DNA from: Ascaphus truei
Taxonomy: Eukaryota > Chordata > Amphibia > Anura > Ascaphidae
Direction of reading: 5' to 3'
Length of the DNA: 64,000 bases
Assembly: GCA_036426205.1 (NCBI GenBank)
Contig: WSYH01001932.1
Span: 37,563-101,562, forward strand
The notes beneath the pieces are model-generated. The model was not told where the DNA came from, did not search any database, and saw only the letters and a list, made by a program, of their open reading frames with translations. The number at the start of each line of letters is the position of its first letter. The first letter of the stretch is position 1. The position numbers and the translations under genes are program-made. Shown here piece after piece: positions 1 to 10,569 of the stretch.

Positions 1-1830
1 CCAATGCTGCTGTCTATGTGGGTATCTCTGTGTCTCGTGAGATCTGTGTAGTCTAGGTCCATGATGAAGTGTCCTGTCCTGCAGGAGGTATTTGGCTGTT
101 CTCTCCAAGGTGACATCTTTCAGGGTCTTTGCAAAGTAGCGCATCCCTTGGTGGTTAAGGTGCACGTGGTCATACAGGTGTTGGGGTATGATGGAGTCAT
201 GCTGAGCCAGGTATACATGGGGGAGAGATGTGCATGTTTTTGCCAATTCTGTGTTGATGTTCTGGATGGTAACAGTTGGGATATCTCTTCTTGGTAGTAG
301 GGTAGACATAATTATCTTTGTGGTGGGGAATTTTTGTGTGTTGCTCTATGTGCTACTCGTGTCAGATTCTCAGCAAGAAGCCTCTGATGGGATGGGAGGT
401 CATTAGTACCAGTGTGGATGATGATGTATCCAGGGTTTCTGAAGTCTGGTTTGTTTAGAATATCCAGGACTCTCTGTGTTGTGGGGCAGTGAATCATGGT
501 TACGTGTTTGCCTGGGAATAGTCGCTCACTGTTCAGGTATCTTCCATTTGAGTCAATGAGTATTATTATGTCAGTGTTGTTTACCCTGGTGTCTAGTTGT
601 TGTGCTGTACTCCTGTTGCGTTCCAGGTGTGCATTGTTGTGGGTTGTTTTGGGGAAAGTAGCTTTTATTGTTGAGCCAGTGGTTGGCGTTGAGTCTGTCT
701 TTGTTCTTGCTGTTTCTATGTCTGAGCTGGGGGTTTGCTCTGTGCTGTGCGTTACTGACTCCTGTCTTTGTTCTTGCTGTTTCTGTCTGAGCTGGGGGTT
801 TACTCTGTGCTGTGTGTTACTGATTCCTGTCTTTGTTCTTGCTGTTTCTATGTCTGAGCTGGGGGTTTGCTCTGTGCTGTGCGTTACTGACTCCTGTCTT
901 TGTTCTTTGCTGTGTCTGTCTGAGCTGGGGTTTGCTCTGTGCTGTGTGTTACTGACTCCAGTCTTTGTTCTTGCTGTTTCTATGTCTGAGCTGGGGGTTT
1001 GCTCTGTGCTGTGTGTTACTGATTCCTGTCTTTGCTGGTTTTCAGTGATTGTGGGCTGGTTGTCACTATCTTGGGGAGCTTTTGTTAAAGAGGTTTTTTG
1101 TTGCGTTGGTGTTACAATGCGAGTCTCTGGGTTTTCTTTCTTATTGGTTGATACTATCGTTTTATGTTTCTCTTCGAGTTTCCTCAGTTTGTCTCTGATC
1201 TGCTTATTGTCTTGTTGCAGGGTTATAATAGTAGTTTTTTCTTCTTGCATAATTGCCATGGCTTCATTTTTTATTTGACTAATTTCTTAGTTGGTCTTGC
1301 ATCTTTGCCATGTATTAATTTTTTATTTTATTAATTTCTTCCCTTAGCTGATCTTGTATATTAACCATGTATTCGTTTTTTATTTTAATTTCTTCTTTTA
1401 GTTGGTCAGTACTCATCTCTTGAGATTGTTTACTTAACATGTCTTCTTTGAATAGTGCGAAATCCCTCTCTAGCTGGGATAGGCTGTCTGTAATCGTGCT
1501 GGGCGGTGGATATGCTGTGCTGGGGCTTGGTGTGATATCTTTGCTGGTTGTGTTTCTGATTCGATTTCTTATGTGTGTTTCTTTGCTCTCTGTCTCACAG
1601 TTTTCTTTATTTGAGGGAAGATCTTTTTCTTCAATTATTGCCTGGGCTTTAAGTACATGGAAAATACTCTCAAATTCCAACAGACTGCTTTCGCTGCCTT
1701 GGATCATGATGGTGCCATTGTGATACACATTTACAGTTAATATAGTGCTCTGTGACTCTTCCCCATCATGGATTTTTATTTGTCTTCCACGACCAACTCC
1801 TCCCTTTTTGATGTGTGTGTAGTGTTTGCA
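1..1830 (-). pseudogene. TE-encoded protein with C-terminal SGNH-hydrolase-like domain, broken
   Basis: This is a minus-strand retroelement-type reading frame in several pieces. The N-terminal part (about 1830 down to 1315) contains GGVGRGRQIKIHDGEE and VNVYHNGTIMIQG, then a charged, coiled-coil-like stretch. A stop near 1312 separates it from a second block (1259 to 312) that starts with another coiled coil (LQQDNKQIRDKLRKLEEKHK), passes through Ser/Thr-rich tandem repeats and enters an SGNH-like fold: IDSNGRYL (nucleophile block) and HTGTNDLP (GTND block). A frameshift near 330-345 moves the frame. The other frame continues with LPHVYLAQHD and DHVHLNHQGM, the D-x-x-H block, and stays open to the window edge. 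Esterase-like domains of this kind occur in first ORFs of some vertebrate LINEs. Which TE it belongs to I cannot say. No reverse transcriptase lies next to it here. Confidence 0.6.
698..1032. repeat. about 65-bp tandem repeat, five units, inside the SGNH-type frame
   Basis: Five consecutive units of about 63-67 bp, each starting tctttgttctt and containing tgagctgggg and gctctgtgctgtg. On the minus strand they encode alternating QESVTHSTEQTPSSD-type and SNTQHR-type segments, so the array expands a low-complexity linker between the coiled coil and the SGNH-like domain. Confidence 0.8.
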
Positions 1831-2193
1831 TATTGTAATGTGCAGGCTGCAGGGGATTCAGCAAAGAAAAGTAAGTTTGTTTTTATTTTTTTCCTCCTCT
1901 GTGTATGCAAAATCAGCAAACAGGGTTTGTGGCTGTTCTCTTAGCATCTTGTGTTTGAAGTCTTTCTGGGCTGTTTGGCTCCAACATTCCTCAGGACTCT
2001 GATTTCAGAGGTGTTAACCCCCATCCCTTGGGACTTTATTAGAAGTGTCTGTTCACTTACAGCTTTGTTGCCTGTTTGATCTTTTAAAGATACATATTCC
2101 ATTTCTGTTCTTTTGGTGCAAAATCTCTATTTGTGTCTGTAATTTCTATATCAATCTGTTTTTCCTGTGTTGGTGATATGGTATGTGCAGTAC
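1831..2193. other. non-coding stretch, nothing recognised
   Basis: T-rich on the plus strand, with no convincing reading frame and no repeat I recognise. It may be the 5' untranslated region of the minus-strand element next to it. Confidence 0.4.
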
Positions 2194-2194
2194 T

Positions 2195-2240
<46 letters not shown>
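2194..2240. repeat. (ATAG)n microsatellite
   Basis: An uninterrupted run of about eleven tetranucleotide units. Confidence 0.95.
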
Positions 2241-2425
2241 TCTTACCGTTGGCTCTTTTCTTTAGGTTTCTCTTGGTGTATCAGGGACTGTTTTGATTTC
2301 CTTGTTGTTTCCTGCTATTTCTTCTTTATCTTTGTTTCTTGTAGATTTCTTGCTTGCTTGTTTTTATTGTTCAGTTTTTATCGAAAGACTGTTTTTTTGT
2401 TGTTGTTTTTTTGTGTGCAAATTTG

Positions 2426-2438
2426 CTCTCTATCTCTA

Positions 2439-2471
<33 letters not shown>

Positions 2472-2504
2472 ATCTCTCTCTGTCTCTATCTCTATCTCTA
2501 TCTC
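2426..2504. repeat. (TCTCTA)n microsatellite
   Basis: Imperfect TCTCTA/TCTC repeat of about 80 bp. Apparent reading frames through it (repeated Leu-Ser-Leu) are artefacts of the repeat. Confidence 0.9.
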
Positions 2505-2750
2505 ATCTTCTGTGTGTATAGAGGTGGCTTTTGCTTATTTACATTTTTATTTTAATAAACAAGTACAATACAAGCACAAAAGAAAATGTTGAATATGTTT
2601 ATAAAAATCAATATAACTAAACAAGTGTCTATATTACTTATGAAAGAAAGCAAACATTTAGCCTATAATCGTAATAACCCAGAAGAACAGGGCATTACTG
2701 GCCAACACGGCCCTGTTCTTCGGAGATGATGACTTAATTATAAGTTAAAG
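2505..2750. other. non-coding stretch with a short hairpin
   Basis: AT-rich. At 2687-2720 AACAGGGC and GGCCCTGTT form a short inverted repeat around TTACTGGCCAACAC. Nothing else is recognised. Confidence 0.4.
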
Positions 2751-3062
2751 GTGCGCCGACGAGTATTCTAAAACTTGCCTTTAACTTGCCTTGGAAAATC
2801 TGGGGCTATCTCCAACAATACCCAGTAATTCTGCAACATTTCAGTGACATTTCTGCAGAGACTAATGGCCCATCTGATTAACACAGCAGGTGTCCCTGGC
2901 AGTCCCATTCAGTTTGAACGAGACTGCCAGGGACCCCCGCTGTTAATCCGATGGGCCATCAGTCTGTCTGCAGAAATCTCACTGAAATGTTGCAGCATGT
3001 ACCCAGCATGTACCTGGGTCTTGTTGGTGATTGCCCCAGATTTGTTTTGGAATACTCGTACA
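2751..3062. mobile_element. palindromic MITE, relative of 27813-28081
   Basis: The two halves are inverted copies meeting near 2913. Both contain GCCCATC-GATTAACA, CCCTGGCAGTC and TCTGCAGA-type blocks, and the outer ends carry GAGTATTCTAAAACTTGCC-type sequence. The same outer sequence bounds the better preserved copy at 27813-28081, where a TA duplication is demonstrable. There is no coding capacity. The last bases of the right inverted end are missing here. Confidence 0.75.
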
Positions 3063-3229
3063 GTAGATGTATCATCATTCCAAACTCTTCAAACCCTTAA
3101 ATGGCTATTGCTTTTGTATATCCCCATCGTAGGTACAAAAGAGAGAGTTATACATTGGCCTTTTTTTTTTTTTTTCCATGAAGATACAGTTGTTTCCTGT
3201 CGAGTTATGTTATTTTTTTTTCAAATTTT

Positions 3230-4260
3230 TTATTAGGCATTTGTACATTATATAATTATACAGACATATCTTAGCCTAATACAGGGTTTTTTGTTTTTTA
3301 CATTGAAAGCCTCGGCATGCCTCTGATCCCTTTTATTGGATCAAAAAAGGCAGGAGAGAGAGAAAGAAAAAGAGGGGGGCGGGTAGTTCTCGACCTCCTC
3401 ATCTGTCCGTCGGAGACCCGACCCGCATCCTTTCTATCTAGTATCTGGGTCTGCCCCTTTTTATATATGGGGGTTTCTATTCTGTTGGTTGAGTCAGCCA
3501 TGGTTCCCAAACTTTATAAAAGGACGTTGTTGTTCTTTTCAGGAAGGCTGAAAGTTTTTCCTCTAGCATTACCTCGTGGATTCTTTTCTTTACTGTTTGC
3601 TTGGGGGGTGATACCTTCTTCCATGATGCGGCCACCGCACATCTTGCCGCTGTAAGAATGAAGGAGATTAATTTTCTTATTGGGCGGTCAATGTTCTCTA
3701 TTAGCCTGGCCAATAAGTAGGTCAGCGGATCAATGGGTATTGTGAGGTCTGTGACCTCTTTTATTATAGATTGTATGGTTAACCAATATTTCTGTATTTC
3801 TGGGCATGACCACCAGATGTGGGCCATGTCTCCCTTTTGTCCGCAGCCTCTCCAGCATAGATCGGAGGCCAGATGGTAGATTTGTCTTATTCTGACTGGG
3901 GTAAGATACCAGTGAAACAGTATTTTATAGATGGTTTCCTTAATTGTGGTACATATGGAAGTTCCTGAGGCAGATTCCCATATACTTTCCCAGTCCTCTC
4001 TGTCTATAACTATATTCAATTCAGCTGCCCATTTGAGCATGTAGTCATGGGTGGGGGCATCTGCCGCCTTCTCCATTTCTGCGTATATTTGCGTTATGAG
4101 ACCTTTTTGATGAGCTGTGTTCCTACACAGCCTTTCAAAACTAGTGAGAGGGGGAAATTCCAATGTTGGGGATAGATTTTGGATAAAGTGTTGAATCTGG
4201 AGATATTTGAACACATTTAGTTCTGTCATTTCATATTTGCTTTTTAATCTTTGGTAGCTC
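3230..4260 (-). pseudogene. LINE I (Tx1/L1 clade): ORF2 C-terminus and 3' end
   Basis: The open frame 4229-3477 encodes the region downstream of the reverse transcriptase in Tx1-like L1 elements. It has the LFHWYLTP motif followed by a CCHC box of the form C-x3-C-x7-H-x4-C (CWRGCGQKGDMAHIWWSC), as in L1 ORF2, and ends in FYKVWEPWLTQPTE. It aligns by eye with the C-terminus of LINE II (ALMRWYLTPPRL, CPKQC...LLHMLWSC, WAPWLAQT). Reading continues upstream of the annotated Met (SYQRLKSKYEM) to 4260, where an insertion begins. The 3' untranslated part runs to about 3230, where T-rich tracts suggest a degenerate poly(A) tail on the minus strand. Confidence 0.85.
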
Positions 4261-5058
4261 AGGAACTGCCCTAAACTCAGCAGGTCTGCGATTACTCTTG
4301 AAGGAAAACCTTTTTCCTTGCCTAGGCTTCAGAACTGAGAGGAACCTTTCCTCGGCCAAGAAAGCTTAAGGCCTTGTGACTGGATTTACACACATCTGCA
4401 CCGTTTGCAGCAGACTCCCCCGGGAAGCTTTCACGCACTGCCACTTGTTATCTCCGATTTTTGATGAACTTACAGGCCCGGGAATACAAAAGAAATGAAA
4501 TGTAACGCAAGCCAGGTTTTAAATCCTTTGTCTCAATTTATTATTCATAGGATAATGACTTTTATACCAGAAAAAGAAGATACTGATTAGAGGCGTAACA
4601 TAAGCGTAACATAGGCGTAACATAGGCATAACATAGGCGTAACCTGAGTGTGTCTTGGGCGTAGCTTTGATTAGAGGCGTGATTTAGGGGCAGGATATAT
4701 TAGTGGCATGATTTTGGGACGTGTTTCTCCCAATACAAGCAATGTCTGAATACATAGCTTATTCATTGTCTGTTATCAAAAGAGACCTTGAATCTCTAGC
4801 AACTAAGTTATACGATTTTGCCTCTTTCATAGAACCAGTCTATTATATTCTAACTAAAAGAGCAGGAAACTGACAATACAAAAAGTATCTTAGCAATATC
4901 CTGAGCAGGAAGAAAGGAAATGTAATTTGGCAGAAACTGAGTGCATTAGGAATTATATTTCAGCAAAAGGCTGACCACAGAATCTTAACTGGTTATGAAC
5001 AGACAACATGGATGCTTAACACAAGTGCAGATTCTGGCCTGACCTACTGGTCCTAACA
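4261..5058 (-). mobile_element. LTR-like insertion (possible solo LTR) inside LINE I
   Basis: This about 800-bp segment interrupts LINE I and is flanked by a short direct repeat (GCTC at 4257-4260 and 5059-5062; AGCTC if one more base is counted). On the minus strand it begins TGTTAGGACC, like the gypsy LTR at 34861-35641 (TGTTAGGAATC), and contains an AATAAA signal (rc of 4537-4542). The opposite end, GGCAGTTCCT, is not a standard CA end, so the solo-LTR call is tentative. An internal five-fold array of CGTAACATAGG-type units lies at 4587-4645. There is no coding capacity. Confidence 0.5.
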
Positions 5059-5857
5059 GCTCTGATATTTTTTTTCTGTGAATTGGTCAAATTGTCTGGG
5101 TTCACAACCAGGAGGAAATTTAGGATTTTTGAAAATTGGAATGAGTTGGGAGTTAGTGGTTGTGAGCTTATGTTTAAATTTGCTAGTTTGCATATCTCCC
5201 CTGTTCAGGGACCAAAGGCATGCTGGCAGAGAAGGCGTGCCGGCGTATTGTGATTCTATATCTAACCAACAATATTTGTCTGGATCGGCATTCCATACTA
5301 CTGCCTGTCGTAGCTGGGTGGCTTGATAATATCTTATGATGTGTGGGACTCCAAGGCCTCCTCTCCCCTTTAATGAGAGTGAAACTGACCTGGCGGTCCT
5401 GGGTTTTTTACCCTGCCAGATAAAATGAAATATTTGTTTCTGGATATTTTTCAATTCTGAGCCAGGGATGTGGACCGGGAGGGTCTGGAAATAGTATAAC
5501 AATCTGGGGAGTATGTTCATTTTGACCGAGATCATTCTCCCGATCCATGATATTTGGTAGCCTTCCCATTTGTCTAGGTCATGTTTGATTTTTCGAAATA
5601 GGGCCGGGTTGTTGTGTTGGTATAGACTCAGACTGGTAGTTCCTCGATACATTTACTCCCAAGTATTTGATATATGAGGAGCTCCATCGATAATTAAAAT
5701 TTAGCTTAAATAGTTTCACCTCTGACAGGTTTAAGTTTAATGCTTCGGATTTATCACTATTGATTTTGTATCCTGATATTTTACCGAAGTCCATAAGTCC
5801 TAAGTTCTTTTTGGAGGTTAATTAGGGAAATTTGGGATTGGGAGAGTGTTAGGATTA
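5059..5857 (-). pseudogene. LINE I: ORF2 reverse-transcriptase C-terminal region
   Basis: Two overlapping minus-strand frames (5794-5579 and 5652-5053) together cover GKISGYKINSDKSE and SSYIKYLGV, then WEGYQISWIGRMISVKMNIL, LYYFQTLPV, IFHFIWQGKKPR and GGLGVPHIIRYYQATQL. These are the post-catalytic RT and thumb motifs of Tx1/L1 ORF2. LINE II has the same order (KISGFKVNQSKTE, IKYLGINI, YGISWIGRIQCLKMNLLP). A frameshift separates the frames near 5640. The upper end at 5857 reads ILTLSQS, which directly follows the FADD active-site box. That box is found at 20469-20490, because element 1 is inserted between them. Confidence 0.85.
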
Positions 5858-5859
5858 TA

Positions 5860-7029
5860 CAGTGGCGGCCGCCCTGAGTCTAAATCGGCTAGATCCGCGA
5901 GTCTCTGATAATCCCGGTCAGATGCGGTTTTTTTTTGCTCGTGAATTGAGTTATTTTAGCGCTCGTGATATTAGCATTTTATTCTCGCTGTCTGCAATAC
6001 TGCAATGCTGTGTAAAAACTCAGGGGGTGTTTGCGAGCTGTTGTCTTGGAAGTCTAATACCTTCGCGGTTCAACCTACGTCAGTACACAGTCTGTGTGTG
6101 CGCGCGCAGTAATTGTAAATTTGCATATTTACATTATACATGCATTTGCAGTGCTGTACTGTACAGTATGTCTCATTTGAAAATTGTTGAAACGCATAGG
6201 CGTGTACAGTACTGTAACAGTGTCACATTTCGGCATTTACAGCGCTCTCCCCTCGCTCAGGATAATTAACTGCACTGTAGGGTATTTCAACTTCTTATCT
6301 TCTCTACAATGCAGTACATCTCTCCCACACCATTCCTTTGAACGTGTGTCTTTCTGGTTTCAATGACATTCCTGCTTGACAGCAGGTGATTACTGTGCAT
6401 ACGCCTGTAACTTCGCCCACCACTGCTTGCTTGAGTGAGTGACCAAAAAAAAAAAAAAATTATTCTAATTTTTTAATTGTTATTTTCTCCACAAGCCTGC
6501 AAAAACCATCTTGATATTACGATATTCAATCTGTGCTGTAGCTTTTGACTGTGACCCTGTGCGTTTGACTGTACATGGTTGATTTGTGTGCTTTTTAAGT
6601 ACTGTATTTGGGGGTGTAGGGATCAAATTATGATGAACTGCCTCTTGAAATTAAAGTATGTCATTATCTTTGAACTTCATGCAGCTGTTCTCTGTAGCCC
6701 CCTCCCCCACGCACACACACAATGCTCGCTCAAGATTTTGAAACTCTTATCGACAGACACCTCCACAGTCATTAATTTTCTGAAGATTGCCATTGTGTTT
6801 TTAATCCGTCCCTAGCCGAGCGTCAGTCATCTCACTGCGCCTGCATGTAATCCTCTTTGAGATGAGAGCTAGCTGATTACTGCGCATGACTCACCCAACC
6901 CCCCCCCTCCAACCCTTTGAGGCTTTGTTTGCGGTAACGCTTTGAAAAAATCCCTTCTCGAATTTGATATGTAAATCTAATTTGCACAGCATTGTGAGAA
7001 ATGAGAGTTAAAAAAACCATTAACTGATT
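5860..7029. other. element 1 left subterminal region, non-coding
   Basis: This stretch corresponds to 22172-23757 of element 2, with shared blocks such as GTTGAAACGCATA, GGGGGTGTAGGG/GGGGTGTGGGG, CTTATCGACA and CACCTCC. It is rich in TACTGTAC-type motifs. No convincing coding sequence was seen. A poly(A) run lies at 6445-6460. Confidence 0.5.
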
Positions 7030-7545
7030 CATTTATTTATTTATTTATTTATAAAATATTTTACCAAAAAGTAATACATTGAGAGTTACCTCTCGTTTTC
7101 ATGTATGTCCTGGGCACAAACAAAACAAATAATACATGGTTACAAGTACAGTTACATAAATGAACAGGGTATACATTATATACAAGACATTGCGTGCATA
7201 GTTAAAGAAAATATATATTATGAGCGTATGAAACAGTTACAGACCAGGTTAAAATGTGAGACAGCCTTAGATTTGAAAGAACTTAAATTGGTGGTGGATG
7301 TGAGAGTCTCTGGTAGGTTGTTCCAGTTTTGGGGTGCACGGAAGGAGAAGGAGGAACGTCCGGATACTTTGTTGAGCCTTGGGAATAGCCATGAATAGTC
7401 TTTTGGAGTCTGATCTCAGGTGATAAGTGCTGCAAGTGGTAGGGGTGAGGAGCTTGTTCAGGTAGCTGGGTAGCTTGCCCATGAAGAATTTAAAGGCAAG
7501 ACAGGAAAGGCAGATTGAAATTGAGGGCCGGTGGATAAACATGAA
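7030..7545 (-). pseudogene. fragment of an L2/Rex-like LINE, RT C-terminus
   Basis: The minus strand encodes FFMGKLPSYLNKLL, CSTYHLRSDSKRLF and, after a frameshift, a continuation of the type FSV-P-NWNNLPETLTS...LSSFKSKAVSHF. That is the usual C-terminal tail of L2/Rex-type non-LTR retrotransposons (R-S-polar...NxLP...FKxxL). The 3' side ends in a (TTTA)n run at 7029-7050. It is absent from the matching part of element 2, so it is a later insertion. Confidence 0.6.
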
Positions 7546-8159
7546 TAATGCACGTTGATAATAATATCATTTAATAATATATCATTTATAATATATAAAT
7601 AGCAATATAATTTCTTCCGTCTTTATCTTCTTCCTCATTCTGTGTACAGTACAGTAGTTCATTGAGAGAGGAGCGGTTTTGTGTACATCATTACTGCTGT
7701 TTATATACTGTACACTTGACTGTACAAACAGTTCAGACTGTACACACCACCCCCCTCTCCCCCAGTCCATCCTTTTTTCCTGAAAAGACAAGAAAATAAA
7801 AAATTAGTGCAGTTATGTGCGTACTGTATTATGGCATTGTGTGATGTGTAGTACTGTTAAACTTGTCTATACTGGAACTACTGTATACTGTGACTACTGT
7901 TAAATACTTTGCAACCATCTGGCTGGTGCTGCTCTCTCTGGAAAGAAAAATATTGAGCAGTTAGGTGCATACTGTATTATGGCATTGTGTACTGTATAGC
8001 TACTCCACATTGGACTACAGTAGGCAGTTAGTAGTGTCAAACTAATCTATACTGGAACTACTGTATACTCTGACTACTAGGAAAGAAAAAATCTGTGCCA
8101 TACTTACCTGTATCATACTGTACTTACAATACTACAGTACAGTACTACTGTATACCATT
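7546..8159. other. element 1 internal non-coding region
   Basis: AT-rich and dense in ACTGTATAC/TACTGTAC motifs. A duplicated segment, GGCATTGTGT..TGT..CTAT..TGGAACTACTGTATACT, occurs at about 7830-7890 and again at 7980-8070. No gene was recognised. Confidence 0.4.
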
Positions 8160-8550
8160 CTACCTTCCTGATGCTTGCCCATTACGCGCGATCACAATGG
8201 GCAACACAGTCGCAATATGGTCAATATATTTATTGCAGCGTTCCACGGTGAGTACATCGTTCCAAAAACTCAGTATGCCTTTCGCCAACTCATCCTTTTT
8301 TGAAGGTTTCACCACTTTCCGGATATGGTCCTTCAGCTGATGCCAGACCATTTCGATCGGATTGAAGTCTGGCGTTCTGTCATTGGAAAAAAGGACAATT
8401 AGTTTAAGAGATACAGTACACAGTAAAAACAGTGGGGAAAAAATGAAGACACGGTTTACCGCCGCACTTCCTCCGCGGCGTCTTCTCCCAGTTGATACCA
8501 CGCTCAAGGATATGCGCTGTTGACGTGGTGTGCTTCGGTTCCGTCTTCCT
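8160..8550 (-). pseudogene. Tc1/mariner-type transposase, C-terminal exons
   Basis: The last exon (8376-8160) encodes TPDFNPIEMVWHQLKDHIRK and ends IVIARNGQASGR. This is the (S)PDxNPIE box with the catalytic acidic residue, plus the conserved tail of Tc1-like DDE transposases. The upstream piece (8550-8460) reads EPKHTTSTAHILERGINW, matching the DPKHTS...GINWW region, with the first Asp of that motif replaced by Glu. A GTAAAC donor (8459-8454) and an acceptor TTTTTTCCAATGACAG (8392-8377) fit a short intron, and joining them keeps the frame. The N-terminal half was not found in this copy. A candidate N-terminal exon survives in element 2 (24741-24630). It would catalyse cut-and-paste transposition into TA. 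Confidence 0.7.
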
Positions 8551-8559
8551 CCACTACTC

Positions 8560-9700
8560 GTCTCGCGCTGACCTGCCGCCCTCTCCGGAACCCACAGCCA
8601 TCTTCGCCCGTGTCTTCGCTGGTCACTTTCACACCTTTGCGCTTAGACGACTCTGCGCTTCTCGCCCGGAATCAGAGATCACTTTCTCCATCCCTCTTCG
8701 ACGACGCTGCCGCTTCTTCTTCTCCGCCGAAATCCACAGGTCCCCTCCTCCATCCTTCTTCGACGTAAGACGCTGCCGCTTCTCTCCATGAACCCCTATC
8801 TCATCCTCCGTAGCACCCATCCACCCAATGTCCACAGAAGCCATGCAAAAGAAGCAGCTCGTTAGACCGGATGCTGAATGTGATAAGTGTGGATATCCCC
8901 GGGAACTCTATTTGTGATGGCAAAGATAGATCTGCTTCTGGAGACATCAAATATGGACCAACGGATGCTATATGGGTCAACGATGATCGACGATGAAGAA
9001 GATAGAGTCTGACATAGCGGGGATACAAATTTGCTCAGTGTTCATTGCCCCTGTAATCACCGACGCCGGAGCAGGAGGGTGGATGGATGTGGATGGATGG
9101 GACCATCGACCACCTTCCTCACCAACCACACCCCCGTCCACCAGAATATTTGTGTAACATGTATGTCCGTTGAGGAGGGATAAATGACAACCCCCGTCAA
9201 GACCACGCCAGAAACACACGCGACCAAGACAAGGGGGAAAGCTTTCCTCCCAGACACCTAACCCTCACCCGCCGCCACAAGCACACCCGCTCACAGAAGA
9301 ACACCCGCTTCTAGAACCCACCTATATTCGCTTGCATCGATAACGGTGCCCGACATCATCCTCCCGCGATCTGCCATCGGCACTCAGGAGAAGTATAGGG
9401 TGATGAGTGCTGGGTACCCCACAAGATGCCTTGTTCATTTTTAAGCCCACGTATCCTACTCCAAAGTACTACTGCGAGTGGGCCTTCAAAGTGAACTACG
9501 TAAGGAAATCGTGAAAAAAGGCGCTTCCTGACAATTTAAGAAAGACCATTCTGGATGAATTGCGGCCTTTTTTGCAATTTCAGATCCGTAATGAAAGGCG
9601 TTCGAGACTGCATCAATGGCATTTTGCGCCATGCAAAGGCATCGACCATGAAAGACAATTGGTGGGGTACGCATTTGCGTGAGTGTGCAACTGTTGTAAA
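8560..9700 (+). pseudogene. BEN-like transposon gene, decayed copy
   Basis: This is a degraded version of the intact gene at 25096-26382. Matching segments include ctcgttagaccggatgctga (25610 region), ctggagacatcaaatatgga (25690 region), ccggagcaggagggtgg (25790 region) and the C-terminal block near 9510-9650. In mixed frames that block still reads LPDNLRKTILDE and RDCINGILRHAK, against LPANLRNTILEE and RDTINGLLRHTR. Multiple frameshifts and stops make it non-functional. The 5' part (8560-8800) is Ser/Pro-rich and CpG-rich, as expected for the repeat region. It is divergently placed relative to the adjacent transposase. Confidence 0.65.
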
Positions 9701-9723
9701 TTTTGGTTTAATGTTTTATTCCT

Positions 9724-10400
9724 GTCCCCGAGGCCGCAAACAGGCCGTTTCCCAGGTTTCCTGAAAACCGGGCCTGTTTGCGGCCCTCGAGGACTGTAGT
9801 TGTGCAGGCCCGACTGACCTGCACATCATCCCAATGTAAATGTTTTGACCCGTTGTACTTAAATAAAGGAGATGTTTTGTTTTGTATATTTTTTGAATAA
9901 AGGTTTTTTATTTTAATAACAGGTAAGACCATACTGTTGTGCTGTACTGTACATGTTTTGACCTGCTGTACTTAAATAAAGGAGATGTTGTGTGTTTTTA
10001 CTTGTATTAATAAATAAATGTTTTTATACAATGTACACAAGACCTGCACAATTCCAGTCCCCAAGGGCAACAAACAGGCCCGGTTTTCAAAGGTTGTCCT
10101 GAAAACCGGGCCTGTTTGCGGCCCTCGAGGACTGGAGTTGTGCAGGCCTGACTGACTGCTGTAAATGTTTGACCCGCTGTACTTAAATAAAGGAGATGTT
10201 GCGTTTTGTATATTTTATGAATAAAGAGTTTTTTTTAATAACAGGTGCTGTAAATGTTTTTACTTTCTGTACATAAATGTTTTCACTAGCAGTAAACATA
10301 CACCTGTTGATGTTTTGAATTGCTGTGCACTTTAAATGTTTTTACATTGTACATAAATGTATTTATGTATGTACATTGTAAATAAATGTTTTCGTACTTA
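9724..10400 (+). repeat. two-unit tandem duplication with GC-rich palindromes and AATAAA motifs
   Basis: A unit of roughly 330 bp is repeated (about 9724-10050 and 10055-10400). Each unit has an inverted repeat, AACAGGCC..GAAAACCGGGCCTGTTTG, then CTCGAGGACTG-AGTTGTGCAGGCC, then TGTACTTAAATAAAGGAGATG. The repeated AATAAA signals sit downstream of the BEN-like gene and could act as its polyadenylation region. It is interrupted by LINE II at 10426. Confidence 0.65.
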
Positions 10401-10569
10401 CTCCGCCAATAAAAGAACATGTTGAAGGAGGCGCATGCGCGATGGTGAGGTGGTTGGATGTGTAGGCACTGAGCTCCGCCCCCCATCTCGAATAAAACCC
10501 TGATTTAACCACTCAAAAACAGCCTAATAACCCCAAATTGGCCCTATCCACGGAATAGACACACTAAGG

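Noticed and set aside
496..1278. 260-codon plus-strand ORF rich in Cys, Leu and Val
   Set aside because: Antisense of the SGNH-type protein. Its repeats are explained by the tandem repeat, and the opposite strand has recognisable domain motifs.
2293..2592. Leu/Ser/Tyr repeat ORFs
   Set aside because: Translation of the TCTCTA microsatellite.
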